Below, in pieces: positions 21,589 through 27,827 of a stretch of DNA of 27,827 nucleotides (position 1 is its first letter; each line of letters opens with the position of its first letter). Both the position numbers and the translations under genes were made by a program. Source of the stretch: a virus; IMG/VR virus record IMGVR_UViG_3300042892_004880, positions 1-27,827 of that record. The stretch is one strand, 5' to 3'. The notes beneath the pieces were generated by a model. The model was given only the letters and a program-made list of their open reading frames with translations, had not been told where the DNA came from and searched no databases.

Positions 21589-21613
21589 AAACCCACATTT
21601 TTGGTGTGGGTTT
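21589..21613 (-). terminator. Hairpin terminator
   Basis: Stem AAACCCACA / TGTGGGTTT with a 7-base loop. It lies just after the stop codon at 21633 of the upstream minus-strand gene and before the portal promoter. Confidence 0.75.
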
Positions 21614-21632
21614 TTTATAGTGTTTTTAATTT

Positions 21633-22106
21633 TTAATTATAAAATGTTCTTTGTATCAGTCTAAGATCCTCAGGATGTAAACCTGTTTCTTTTAAGTAAT
21701 TAACTAACTCATCCTGTGATTGAGTCAATGATATTATAGCTTTTTGGAATTTAACAACAGATTTTCTATCAATAAACTTATTACCATCTCTCCAGATTAT
21801 CTCACCTATATCAGAAACCGAACAACCAATTCTATGTGTGTTATTTCCAGAATGAAAAACAGCTTGTAGTGTCCATCCTTCTCCTGTTTTAAATATATCT
21901 AAACTTGTAAATTTAGCTTCTGGAAAAGGTTTTATATCACCAACCATAATACCAAATGTCATATCATCTACAACTTTTCTAGACATATTAACAGCGTGGT
22001 CTTTAACCTCTTTAGATCTAGATGTCTGACCAAAAGCAGAAAGTTTGTCAGCAGCACTCATATATGTTGAATAGTTTAGTTCTTCGAATTTTCTTAAATG
22101 TTTCAT
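21633..22106 (-). CDS. Putative internal head protein with capsid-targeting-like N-terminus (157 aa)
   Basis: The N-terminus MKHLRKFEELNYST fits the shared M-K-x-h-x-K-F-x-x-h motif of this window, although the cleavage glutamate position is less clear than in the others. The rest is a soluble alpha/beta domain (GDIKPFPEAKFTSLDIFKTGEGWTLQAVFH, then HRIGCSVSDIGEIIW) ending in helices. No family was recognised. It has its own late-type box 24 bases upstream of the ATG and a terminator behind it, so it forms a single-gene late unit. Packaging into the head is inference. Confidence 0.65.
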   Translation of the reverse strand: MKHLRKFEELNYSTYMSAADKLSAFGQTSRSKEVKDHAVNMSRKVVDDMTFGIMVGDIKPFPEAKFTSLDIFKTGEGWTLQAVFHSGNNTHRIGCSVSDIGEIIWRDGNKFIDRKSVVKFQKAIISLTQSQDELVNYLKETGLHPEDLRLIQRTFYN

Positions 22107-22130
22107 TTAATAATTGTAAATTTTATAATA

Positions 22131-22140
22131 GTATATATTA
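22131..22140 (-). promoter_or_regulatory. Late-type promoter box
   Basis: Minus-strand TAATATATAC, 24 bases before the ATG at 22106. Confidence 0.45.
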
Positions 22141-22836
22141 TTATCTATTTCCATATTTTTTCATATTATTCTGAATTCTTTGAATGTGACCTTTCAAAAG
22201 AACATACTTCTCATTAATCTCACCTCTGGTATCATAGAAGTCATCCATAGTAGCTTTCATTATCTCTTGATTTCTCTTATCCTTATCACCTATCTTAGCC
22301 TTCCATATATCAAATAACTTACCTGGATCATATTTATTCTTAGGATGACCAGATATCAAGAATCTAGGAATAGATTCCATATGTATTTTATGAACTAATT
22401 TAATTTGTTCAGCATTATATTCAACAATAGCATATTCAAAACCATATTTAATCAATTCAGAATACATACCATTATAATCTACTTTGAGAAATTTATTCTT
22501 TTCAAAATCTTCTTCTATTATAAATTTATCAAAAAGATAAACTCTTACTTCTAAAGGTATAAAGTTAAAATTAACACCAAATATTATTGTGTATTTTCCA
22601 ATTTTCTTAAAATTAGTAACAAATATTGGAGAATACATCATCCAATTAGAACTATCCAAGTAATGTAAGTGATAAAACCCACCTGGTTTTATATCCTTTA
22701 TAGATATTGACAAAACATCTTTATCTGACTTTTGATATTTATCATAAAAATAAAGTGAGTTATTCTTAAAGTTATCAGCGAGTCCATCACCATGCACTAA
22801 CATTCTAATACCTACTCTATCTACTAATTCTCCCAT
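22141..22836 (-). CDS. Conserved T4-type structural or DNA-packaging-associated protein (231 aa)
   Basis: Start chosen at ATG 22834-22836 (MGELVDRVGIRML); a start at 22908 would overlap the divergent gene and its promoter. Residues 45-105 have the motif KPGGFYHLHYLDSS, then YSPIFVTNF, then IIFGVNFNFIPLEVRVYL. This layout, 'PG-x-(F/Y)-x-(F/L)-x-Y..., P-(I/L)-x-(F/V)..., (F/L)-G-(V/L)-N-x-(N/H)-(F/Y)-(I/L)-P-x-x-x-R', recurs in T4-like phages in a protein of unclear function usually near head-completion genes. The C-terminus is basic and helical (GHIQRIQNNMKKYGNR). It faces the gp4-like nuclease gene, which fits a late assembly role. Confidence 0.7.
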   Translation of the reverse strand: MGELVDRVGIRMLVHGDGLADNFKNNSLYFYDKYQKSDKDVLSISIKDIKPGGFYHLHYLDSSNWMMYSPIFVTNFKKIGKYTIIFGVNFNFIPLEVRVYLFDKFIIEEDFEKNKFLKVDYNGMYSELIKYGFEYAIVEYNAEQIKLVHKIHMESIPRFLISGHPKNKYDPGKLFDIWKAKIGDKDKRNQEIMKATMDDFYDTRGEINEKYVLLKGHIQRIQNNMKKYGNR

Positions 22837-22852
22837 GAAAAAAGGTTTTCTT

Positions 22853-22863
22853 TTATATATAAA
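22853..22863. promoter_or_regulatory. Palindromic late-type box between divergent genes
   Basis: The sequence TTATATATAAA lies in a nearly palindromic TTTTATATATAAAA, about 16 bases from the ATG at 22836 (-) and 17 bases from the ATG at 22881 (+). It may serve both genes. Confidence 0.4.
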
Positions 22864-22880
22864 ATAAACAAATCCAAGGT

Positions 22881-23408
22881 ATGTTAAATTCAAAGCCAAA
22901 CAATTCAAATTATAATCAAGGAAACTATGTACCTAAGAATAAGGACAAAGTAATTAAACTTAACACACAAGGCGGAGTTTACTTCAGAAGTTCTTGGGAA
23001 AAGAAAATAATGCACTGGTTAGACAATAACAGCACTATAACTAAATGGGGAGCCGAGTGTTTGAGAATACCTTATCAAATGACTCACTTTGATAACGGAG
23101 ATACTAAAATAAAAGAACATTCCTATTTTCCAGACTTTTACTATGAAATGAGACTATCAGATGGAACACTTAAACAAGTTGTTGTAGAAGTTAAGCCAAT
23201 GAAAGAATTTCAAATGGTTCAAGACTTAAATGAAGGTAAATTAAATGTACCAGAAAATGGTATGAAAAAGTTAAAAAACTTTGAGTATGATCTAAAAATG
23301 GCTTATAAGAACAAACAAAAGTGGGAAACTATGATTAATTGGTGTAATAAAAAAGGTTATGACTTTATAATCATAACCGAACAACATCTAAAGAAGTTTA
23401 ACCTTTAA
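22881..23408 (+). CDS. Head completion nuclease-like protein, T4 gp4-like
   Basis: A 175-residue product. The gp4 pattern is clear: NYVPKNKDKVI, VYFRSSWEKKIMHWLD, ITKWGAECLRIPYQMT, HSYFPDFYYEM and VVVEVKPMKEF. The E (SSWE), D (FPDF) and E-x-K (VEVKP) residues form a PD-(D/E)xK-like nuclease site. T4 gp4 (also called gp50/4) is needed to complete DNA-filled heads before tail joining. It is slightly longer than T4 gp4 (150). It is divergent from the 231-residue protein with a shared A/T-box promoter. Its end overlaps the tail of the convergent membrane-protein gene by 11 bases. Confidence 0.88.
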   Translation: MLNSKPNNSNYNQGNYVPKNKDKVIKLNTQGGVYFRSSWEKKIMHWLDNNSTITKWGAECLRIPYQMTHFDNGDTKIKEHSYFPDFYYEMRLSDGTLKQVVVEVKPMKEFQMVQDLNEGKLNVPENGMKKLKNFEYDLKMAYKNKQKWETMINWCNKKGYDFIIITEQHLKKFNL

Positions 23409-23742
23409 GTTTGTATATTAGTATTATCATTATAAATATGATTGAAATACTAGGTAATAAATTATCCCAGATAATATAAAGTTTTCTATTTATGTGATAA
23501 AATAGAAATCTAAGAAGATGTAATGAACCAAGAAACATAAACATTTCTGATTGAGACGACCACAGACCTATAACTATCCAAATCCAAAATAGGATTCTCA
23601 ATAAATAATGAGCGATGTCTATACTTTTAGTAGCTTCAACATCTCTGTTTTTCATATTTAAATCCAATCTAGGTTTATTAAGTACATAATAGACCTCATT
23701 GAAAGCAAAAACTATAAGTAATAAGTAGAATAGTGTAATCAT
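23398..23742 (-). CDS. Small membrane protein (114 aa)
   Basis: Hydrophobic segments are visible at residues 2-20 (ITLFYLLLIVFAFNEVYYV), 45-62 (YLLRILFWIWIVIGLW), 66-84 (MFMFLGSLHLLRFLFYH) and 94-112 (LLPSISIIFIMIILIYKL), giving three or four membrane passes. No family was recognised. Its ATG overlaps the stop codon of the upstream 101-residue gene (ATGA-type, 4 bases), so the two are translated together. A role in altering the host envelope, or as a holin-like or superinfection-exclusion protein, is possible; the sequence does not discriminate. Its 3' end overlaps the gp4-like gene. Confidence 0.7.
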   Translation of the reverse strand: MITLFYLLLIVFAFNEVYYVLNKPRLDLNMKNRDVEATKSIDIAHYLLRILFWIWIVIGLWSSQSEMFMFLGSLHLLRFLFYHINRKLYIIWDNLLPSISIIFIMIILIYKLKG

Positions 23743-24044
23743 ATCTCAATAGTGTTAAATATTATCTCATCAAATTTAAGAAGGTTCTGAAAAGCAGGTT
23801 CTGATAATTTCAAAGTACCTTCTTTTTCAACTAAATCATAGATTCTATCAGGAACAAAAGCAATAACCTCATCACCAACAATTCTATCATATTCAGAAGG
23901 AACATTAGAACTATCTCTTCCTTTATATATTTCAGAAATATACTTGTTTCTTTCAATAGAATCGATGTGTAAAGAACATCCATCACTTAAAAACCCATCT
24001 TTCATATTAGACTCTTCCCAAAGTTGTAAAATAATCTTGTTCAT
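23739..24044 (-). CDS. Uncharacterised phage protein (101 aa)
   Basis: An acidic soluble product with FLSDGCSLHIDSIERNKYISEIYKGRDSS, then EVIAFVPDRIYDLVEKEGTLKLSEPAF, and a C-terminal helix-strand. No domain or motif was recognised, and there is no signal peptide or membrane segment. It is the first gene of a two-gene unit with the membrane protein (4-base overlap) and is divergent from glutamine synthetase across a 78-base A/T-rich gap. That gap holds no clear consensus promoter on either strand; a poor TAnnTTTG-like CAACTTTG is the only candidate for this gene. Confidence 0.6.
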   Translation of the reverse strand: MNKIILQLWEESNMKDGFLSDGCSLHIDSIERNKYISEIYKGRDSSNVPSEYDRIVGDEVIAFVPDRIYDLVEKEGTLKLSEPAFQNLLKFDEIIFNTIEI

Positions 24045-24122
24045 TTTTTTAATTTTATAGATATTTTACTAAACATTTTAAACAAAGTTGACTAAAACTC
24101 ATAAAATAAAAAAAAACTAAAT

Positions 24123-25205
24123 ATGCAAAATATCAAATTAGAGTACATTTGGCTAGATGGTTCAAACCCTCAACAAATTAGGTCCAAAACTAAAATTGTT
24201 AACTTAGAAGCTCTTGAAGGAGAAAAAAACGTTTTTGAATCTTTTAAAAACGGAACAAGAAAAGCACCTGTTTGGAACTTTGACGGATCTTCTACTTATC
24301 AAGCAGAAACATCAAAATCAGAATTACTGTTAGTACCGGTTAATTTCTTTCTTCATCCATTAGTTGCTAGAACAATCATTGTATTAGCTGAAGTTTATAA
24401 CACTGATATGACACCACATCACACCAACACAAGAAGAGGTATGATGAATGTTATAGAAAAACATGACGATGAAACAATGTATGGTTTCGAACAAGAGTAC
24501 TTTATCTATGATAATGAAACTAATAAACCATTAGGATGGCCTTCTACACAAGGTTCTTTTCCTAAACCACAAGGTGACTATTACTGTGCTGTAGGAGCTA
24601 ACAATGTTAGTGGAAGAGCATTCGTAGAAGAACACGTTGATCTTTGTTTAGGAGCTGGATTATTAGTATCTGGTATAAACGCAGAGGTTGCTTTAGGACA
24701 ATGGGAATATCAAATTGGTCCTGTACCAGCGGAAGATGGTTCTGACCAACTTTGGGTATCTAGATATCTTCTTTACAGATTGAGTGAAAAGTATAACTAC
24801 CGAATTGAATTAGATCCAAAACCGTTCAAAGGTAGTGATTGGAATGGTTCAGGAATGCACGTTAACTTCTCTACTAAAACAATCAGAGAAGATAAGGAAA
24901 ACAAAAAAGCAATTGCTGAACAAATGTGTAAGAAATTAGAAAAGAAACACAAAGAACACATTGCTATCTATGGTGTTAACAATGAACACAGATTAACTGG
25001 AGCGAATGAAACATCATCTATGGATAAATTTGGATGGGGTATTGGAGACAGAACTAAGTCTATTAGAATTCCATCTTCTATTAATGAAGCAAACGCGGTT
25101 GGTTATATTGAAGACAGAAGACCATCATCAAATGCAGATCCTTATCTAATTGTAGAAAAAATGATTACAACTATTTTAGGAGATTCAGTTCCTGAATTAA
25201 ACTAA
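24123..25205 (+). CDS. Glutamine synthetase, type II (eukaryote-type GSII)
   Basis: A 360-residue enzyme making glutamine from glutamate, ammonia and ATP. Diagnostic segments in order: EYIWLDG (beta-grasp), PVWNFDGSSTYQAE, MYGFEQEYFIYD, VSGINAEVALGQWEYQIGP, WNGSGMHVNFST, NNEHRLTGANETSSMDKFGWGIGDRTKSIRIP and GYIEDRRPSSNADPYLI. Metal-site Glu residues (QEYF, NAEVALGQWE), the HVNFS histidine and ATP/phosphate-site arginines are present, so it should be active. Length and motifs fit GSII rather than bacterial GSI or GSIII. GSII also occurs in some Bacteroidota, a likely source. It stands alone with its own terminator and may keep nitrogen flowing into nucleotide synthesis during infection. Confidence 0.95.
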   Translation: MQNIKLEYIWLDGSNPQQIRSKTKIVNLEALEGEKNVFESFKNGTRKAPVWNFDGSSTYQAETSKSELLLVPVNFFLHPLVARTIIVLAEVYNTDMTPHHTNTRRGMMNVIEKHDDETMYGFEQEYFIYDNETNKPLGWPSTQGSFPKPQGDYYCAVGANNVSGRAFVEEHVDLCLGAGLLVSGINAEVALGQWEYQIGPVPAEDGSDQLWVSRYLLYRLSEKYNYRIELDPKPFKGSDWNGSGMHVNFSTKTIREDKENKKAIAEQMCKKLEKKHKEHIAIYGVNNEHRLTGANETSSMDKFGWGIGDRTKSIRIPSSINEANAVGYIEDRRPSSNADPYLIVEKMITTILGDSVPELN

Positions 25206-25223
25206 AATAAGATATAAAAAGAA

Positions 25224-25244
25224 AACCTCTCAAATTGAGAGGTT
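25224..25244. terminator. Bidirectional hairpin terminator
   Basis: Arms AACCTCTCA / TGAGAGGTT with a 3-base loop, A-run before and T6 after. It lies between glutamine synthetase (+) and the gp55 region (-). The arms are the same as in the terminator at 19761. Confidence 0.87.
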
Positions 25245-25394
25245 TTTTAGTTTAAATATGTTTTGAATTTTTTCCTTTCGTCTTTTCTGTCTTGAAGGTA
25301 ATATAGTTATCGGTATAGTAGCAGTACCAAATGCTGGTGTTAGAACTATATCAAATGTTTTGATATTAAAGTGAGTGGAGTCCCATTCCATCAT
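25230..25394 (-). CDS. Possible small protein overlapping the late sigma gene (54 aa)
   Basis: A frame from ATG 25394 to TGA 25230, shifted relative to the sigma gene and overlapping its last 29 bases. It reads MMEWDSTHFNIKTFDIVLTP, then FGTATIPITILPSRQKRRKEKIQNIFKL. The balanced strand-like pattern followed by a basic helix looks coding, and no other gene explains 25230-25365. The stop lies inside the terminator hairpin, which is unusual. Alternatives are an extension of the sigma factor reached by a frameshift, or non-coding sequence. Confidence 0.45.
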   Translation of the reverse strand: MMEWDSTHFNIKTFDIVLTPAFGTATIPITILPSRQKRRKEKIQNIFKLKNLSI

Positions 25395-25731
25395 TTGATC
25401 CTTCAATTGAAATTAATTTGATTAAGTGTTCGTTATCTCCCTTTTTCTTATAAAGTTCATTATAACCTTTAGCGATTCCTCTTTTGAATACTTCTGTAAA
25501 GTAAGCGAATGCGTTTACTGATTTTTCTTCGTTAAAATTATACCAGTTTTGAAACATATCTAATAATCCTGATTGGTAACAATCTAGTTTATCATCATTA
25601 GACCAGTATCTCATTTTTTTGATTGTTTTCTTTGCTAATAACTCTAGCATTTTTTCTGCGTTTCTTGTTAGTTTTCCTTGAGCTTTTGAAACGATAACCT
25701 CAATGTATAAATCTTTGTTGTTTAGATACAT
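25366..25731 (-). CDS. Late-transcription sigma factor, T4 gp55-like
   Basis: A 121-residue product. It shows the sigma-70 region 2-like core of gp55 proteins: KLTRNAEKMLELLAKKTIKKMRYWS, DDKLDCYQSGLLDMFQNWYNFNEEKSVNAFAYFTEVFKRGIAKGYNELYKKK. The D-(C/A)-x-Q-x-(G/A)-x-L-D and N-A-F-A-Y-F-T-E-(V/I)-x-K-R motifs are characteristic; the latter is the region that melts the -10 element. In T4, gp55 replaces sigma-70 and directs host RNA polymerase to an A/T-only -10 box, with gp33 and the sliding clamp as partners. T4 gp55 is longer (185), and here the C-terminal clamp-binding tail is not obvious. The recurring TAATATATA boxes in this window are its likely targets. Confidence 0.85.
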   Translation of the reverse strand: MYLNNKDLYIEVIVSKAQGKLTRNAEKMLELLAKKTIKKMRYWSNDDKLDCYQSGLLDMFQNWYNFNEEKSVNAFAYFTEVFKRGIAKGYNELYKKKGDNEHLIKLISIEGSNDGMGLHSL

Positions 25732-25782
25732 CCATATAATTTATTTTTTGGAATTTAGGAGTTATTCACTCTTAAATGCTTT

Positions 25783-25804
25783 CATGTTATATACATGTAA
25801 CATG
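25783..25804. promoter_or_regulatory. Inverted repeat upstream of the late sigma gene
   Basis: Arms CATGTTA and TAACATG, separated by 8 bases, lie about 52 bases before the sigma ATG. It could be an operator or simply a hairpin in the leader. No host-type -7 box is visible nearby. Confidence 0.35.
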
Positions 25805-25826
25805 AAAAAGTTTTATAATAAAAAAA

Positions 25827-25850
25827 AATCCTCAAATTTCTTTGAGGATT
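25827..25850 (-). terminator. Hairpin terminator after the 427-aa gene
   Basis: Stem AATCCTCAAA / TTTGAGGATT with loop TTTC, followed on the minus strand by a long T run. It lies 20 bases after the stop codon at 25871. Confidence 0.87.
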
Positions 25851-25870
25851 TTTAATATATTTAATACTAA

Positions 25871-27154
25871 TTAAGATTTTACTCTTTCTTTGTATTGTAA
25901 TTCTTTAGTAGCTTGTAACTCAACATCAAGAGATGACCTTCTTTTCTCTAAATTATTTAAAGCTGTTGTTAAAACTTCTGATTCACCAATCATCTGGATA
26001 GAACCTTTAACTTTTTCAATATTGAAGTTAACATCTTCTAATTTAAGAGTGATTTCTCTTTCTTTATCTTCAAGTTTTCTTTTAACGATTAATTCTTTAT
26101 CTAATCTGTTTTCATAGAAATAAGTTAAGTCATAGTTTAATTCGTTTCTTACTTCATTAACCAACTCTAAAGCTGATTCATATTTGAAGAATGAATTACC
26201 ATATCTCTCATCACATCTGTATAGGAATGTGTTGTTCTTATAATTAAAAGCAAATATTTCTAAATAAGGATTAATTAAGTTGTTAACTCTTTTAACAACA
26301 TCTAATTCTACGAATTTATCTAAGTTTTTAGATACTTCAAGTAAAATAGGATAAAAGTTTTTGTTAACGATAGGAATGATAGGAGAAGAGAATAAAGACT
26401 CTAATGTAGTTTCATCATTCATCTCATCATCATTGATGAAAAGATTACTTTTCTTACCAACAGAAAGACCAATAGTTAAATATTCAGAAATTCTGAAATT
26501 AACTCTATCTTCAGAAACTTGTGCATACTTCATAGCTGTTTCTAACATTCTTAAAGATTTTAAAGATTCTTCATCTTTAACATTGTTTTCTAATAATGTT
26601 TTTTCAATTGTGTTCTCAGTTAATAAAAACCAAGAATCTTTAACTAAAGCAACATGACCATCTTCAACTTGTTCAACAATAGTGAATGTAGATTCACCTT
26701 TACCACCACTTAAAAGATTAGATCTTTTTTCTGGAGATTTTGTTAAGTTATGAACAAACAATTTAACTTCTGGAACCCAGTCATAAATAGCTAATTCATT
26801 AAGAATTTTTGACATTCTATCTTGATCAGTTTCTAAATTTATAGTTTGAAGAACCACGTTCAAAGGTTGTCTGTATAACTCACCTTGGTTTTTAGAATTA
26901 AGAACATTGTATAAACTCTTTAGTTCATATAATAACTCATAGTTTTTCATGTCATCATTAAGGTCTTCCAATAAAGCTTTAACACTCTTATCATATGTGT
27001 ATGGTCTAAGTCTTTCATTCAAAGAAAGAACTATCGATTTTTCAGACAGTTCATTACAAGCATTCATATGCCCTTCAACTATTCCTGAAACTTCCTCCTG
27101 GTCAAGAGTTAAGTTCTTTTTGAAGTTAAACAATTCAAGTTTAAGATTCTTCAT
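25871..27154 (-). CDS. Probable virion protein with C-terminal coiled coil (427 aa)
   Basis: The start at ATG 27154 is supported by a late-type box 27 bases upstream. The product is soluble. Residues 1-110 are helical and contain SIVLSLNERLRPYTYDKSV, with an L-N-E possible prohead-protease site at about residue 46. The middle alternates strands and helices (STFTIVEQVEDGHVALVKDSWFLL). Residues about 355-425 form a strong coiled coil (DKELIVKRKLEDKEREITLKLEDVNFNIEKVKGS). No named family was recognised, but size, late-type promoter and strong terminator fit a structural protein. The short antisense frames over it are shadows. Confidence 0.7.
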   Translation of the reverse strand: MKNLKLELFNFKKNLTLDQEEVSGIVEGHMNACNELSEKSIVLSLNERLRPYTYDKSVKALLEDLNDDMKNYELLYELKSLYNVLNSKNQGELYRQPLNVVLQTINLETDQDRMSKILNELAIYDWVPEVKLFVHNLTKSPEKRSNLLSGGKGESTFTIVEQVEDGHVALVKDSWFLLTENTIEKTLLENNVKDEESLKSLRMLETAMKYAQVSEDRVNFRISEYLTIGLSVGKKSNLFINDDEMNDETTLESLFSSPIIPIVNKNFYPILLEVSKNLDKFVELDVVKRVNNLINPYLEIFAFNYKNNTFLYRCDERYGNSFFKYESALELVNEVRNELNYDLTYFYENRLDKELIVKRKLEDKEREITLKLEDVNFNIEKVKGSIQMIGESEVLTTALNNLEKRRSSLDVELQATKELQYKERVKS

Positions 27155-27181
27155 ATTTTAAAATATTTTTTTTTATATACT

Positions 27182-27191
27182 CTATATATTA
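27182..27191 (-). promoter_or_regulatory. Late-type promoter box for the 427-aa gene
   Basis: Minus-strand TAATATATAG, 27 bases before the ATG at 27154. Confidence 0.45.
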
Positions 27192-27250
27192 TAGATAAAA
27201 AGTCATTTTTTACCATTTTATAAAAAGGAGTATTTTATATGTTTTATTTA

Positions 27251-27827
27251 TCATGACATGTCATTTCCATTAGGATTTCTGTCACTTATGTTATTTCCAT
27301 TAGGATTTGTGTTATTAGATCCAGATTTTTCTCTAGATTTTAGTATATTATTAAACCATCTTGACCTTCTAGGAGTAATAGCATAAAAGTCAGAATTAGC
27401 AAAAGTTCCATATTGATCACCTGGACTAGCAGCGCCCTGTGTATTATAAAAACTACCAGTTGTTCCAATAGCGGGAATATTAGGAACAGATGGTATACCA
27501 GGAACATTTGGAGGAATAGGAGAACCAGGAGTTCTGTTAGGAGGTATGACACCAGAAGGCCCATTAACAACACCAGAAGGAGGAGATCCAGGAATAGTAG
27601 AAGGGGATCCAGGTTGGTCAAATAAACTAGACACTCCACCAGCTAAAGCAAATCCATTAGCATCAACCATACCGGTTCCATATTGTTGTGGATAACCAAC
27701 AGCGTTGACTCTATCACTTCTAAAAGCTGGATAATAAGTCTCAACTGTGAAAGAAACTTTTAATTTAATATTATTATCAGATGTTAGATTTTTTTCTCTA
27801 GCCATCTCAATTGAATTAGTATCTGGC
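27251..27827 (-). CDS. Virion-type protein with Pro/Gly-rich region, 5' end outside window
   Basis: The frame stays open past the methionine at 27805 to the right edge (PDTNSIEMAREKNLTSDN), so that methionine is probably internal and the gene is cut by the window. The visible N-terminal part is NIKLKVSFTVETYYPAFR, a beta segment of the kind found in tail or neck proteins of T4-like phages. Residues after it are low complexity and rich in Pro, Gly, Ser and Asn (SPSTIPGSPPSGVVNGP). Near the end there are two NPNGN repeats. The stop codon is embedded in a 12-bp palindrome, ATGACATGTCAT. A tail or neck structural role is likely but not proved. Confidence 0.6.
   Translation of the reverse strand, partial: PDTNSIEMAREKNLTSDNNIKLKVSFTVETYYPAFRSDRVNAVGYPQQYGTGMVDANGFALAGGVSSLFDQPGSPSTIPGSPPSGVVNGPSGVIPPNRTPGSPIPPNVPGIPSVPNIPAIGTTGSFYNTQGAASPGDQYGTFANSDFYAITPRRSRWFNNILKSREKSGSNNTNPNGNNISDRNPNGNDMS

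Noticed and set aside
27253-27264. 12-bp palindrome ATGACATGTCAT at the end of the last gene
   Set aside because: It lies in the coding end of the gene and no second site or related protein suggests an operator.
1-27827. tRNA genes, CRISPR arrays, insertion sequences, integrase or attachment sites
   Set aside because: I looked for cloverleaf-like stretches, regular spaced repeats, transposase or recombinase motifs and flanking repeats, and saw none that could be supported.

Overview
The window looks like part of the genome of a large, AT-rich, T4-type tailed phage that infects a member of the Bacteroidota. The phage assignment rests on a T4-type head set: major capsid protein (gp23-like), prohead protease fused to a scaffold-like region (gp21/gp22-like), portal (gp20-like), head-completion nuclease (gp4-like) and late sigma factor (gp55-like). 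The host assignment is inference. Two promoters match the Bacteroidota consensus TTTG-N19/20-TAnnTTTG, start codons are preceded by A/T-rich leaders rather than Shine-Dalgarno sites, and the tmRNA resembles Bacteroidota tmRNAs.

Layout. 1-2767 (+): three glycosyltransferases and a protein with a possible capsid-like C-terminus. 2760-4733 (-): two unknown proteins and a divergent family-A-like polymerase palm protein. 4818-7790: small and mid-sized phage proteins on both strands, including a 64-residue piece resembling the middle of gp23. 7821-10075 (-): an operon with two small proteins, a DNA adenine methylase, a NADAR hydrolase and a basic protein, probably an early counter-defence unit. 10171-10662 (-): a complete tmRNA unit with promoter, RNA and terminator. 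10682-12893 (-): an acidic protein, an M20/M28/M42-type metallopeptidase and a stand-alone NFACT-R protein. 12929-16886 (-): capsid protein and protease-scaffold. 17019-19757 (+): a homing-endonuclease-like fragment, RNase R and an unknown protein, set between the protease and the portal. 19802-24044: portal, head-completion nuclease and unknown proteins. 24123-25205 (+): type II glutamine synthetase. 25230-27827 (-): late sigma factor and virion-type proteins.

The most striking result is that three bacterial translation-rescue and quality-control components lie within about 9 kb: a tmRNA with an atypical tag, a stand-alone NFACT-R domain (the RqcH-type domain) and RNase R, the nuclease that works with tmRNA on nonstop mRNA. 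No SmpB is visible here, so host SmpB would be needed. The NFACT-R protein also begins with a short motif shared by other proteins in the window. The motif resembles the capsid-targeting peptide of T4 internal proteins, so the protein may be packaged and injected.

Regulation appears to have two classes. Host-type promoters precede the tmRNA, the methylase/NADAR operon and one small gene. A recurring TAATATATA box lies about 16-40 bases before many start codons, including the structural genes, and probably serves as the late promoter for the gp55-like factor. Strong hairpin terminators end most units. No tRNA genes, CRISPR arrays or insertion sequences were seen.
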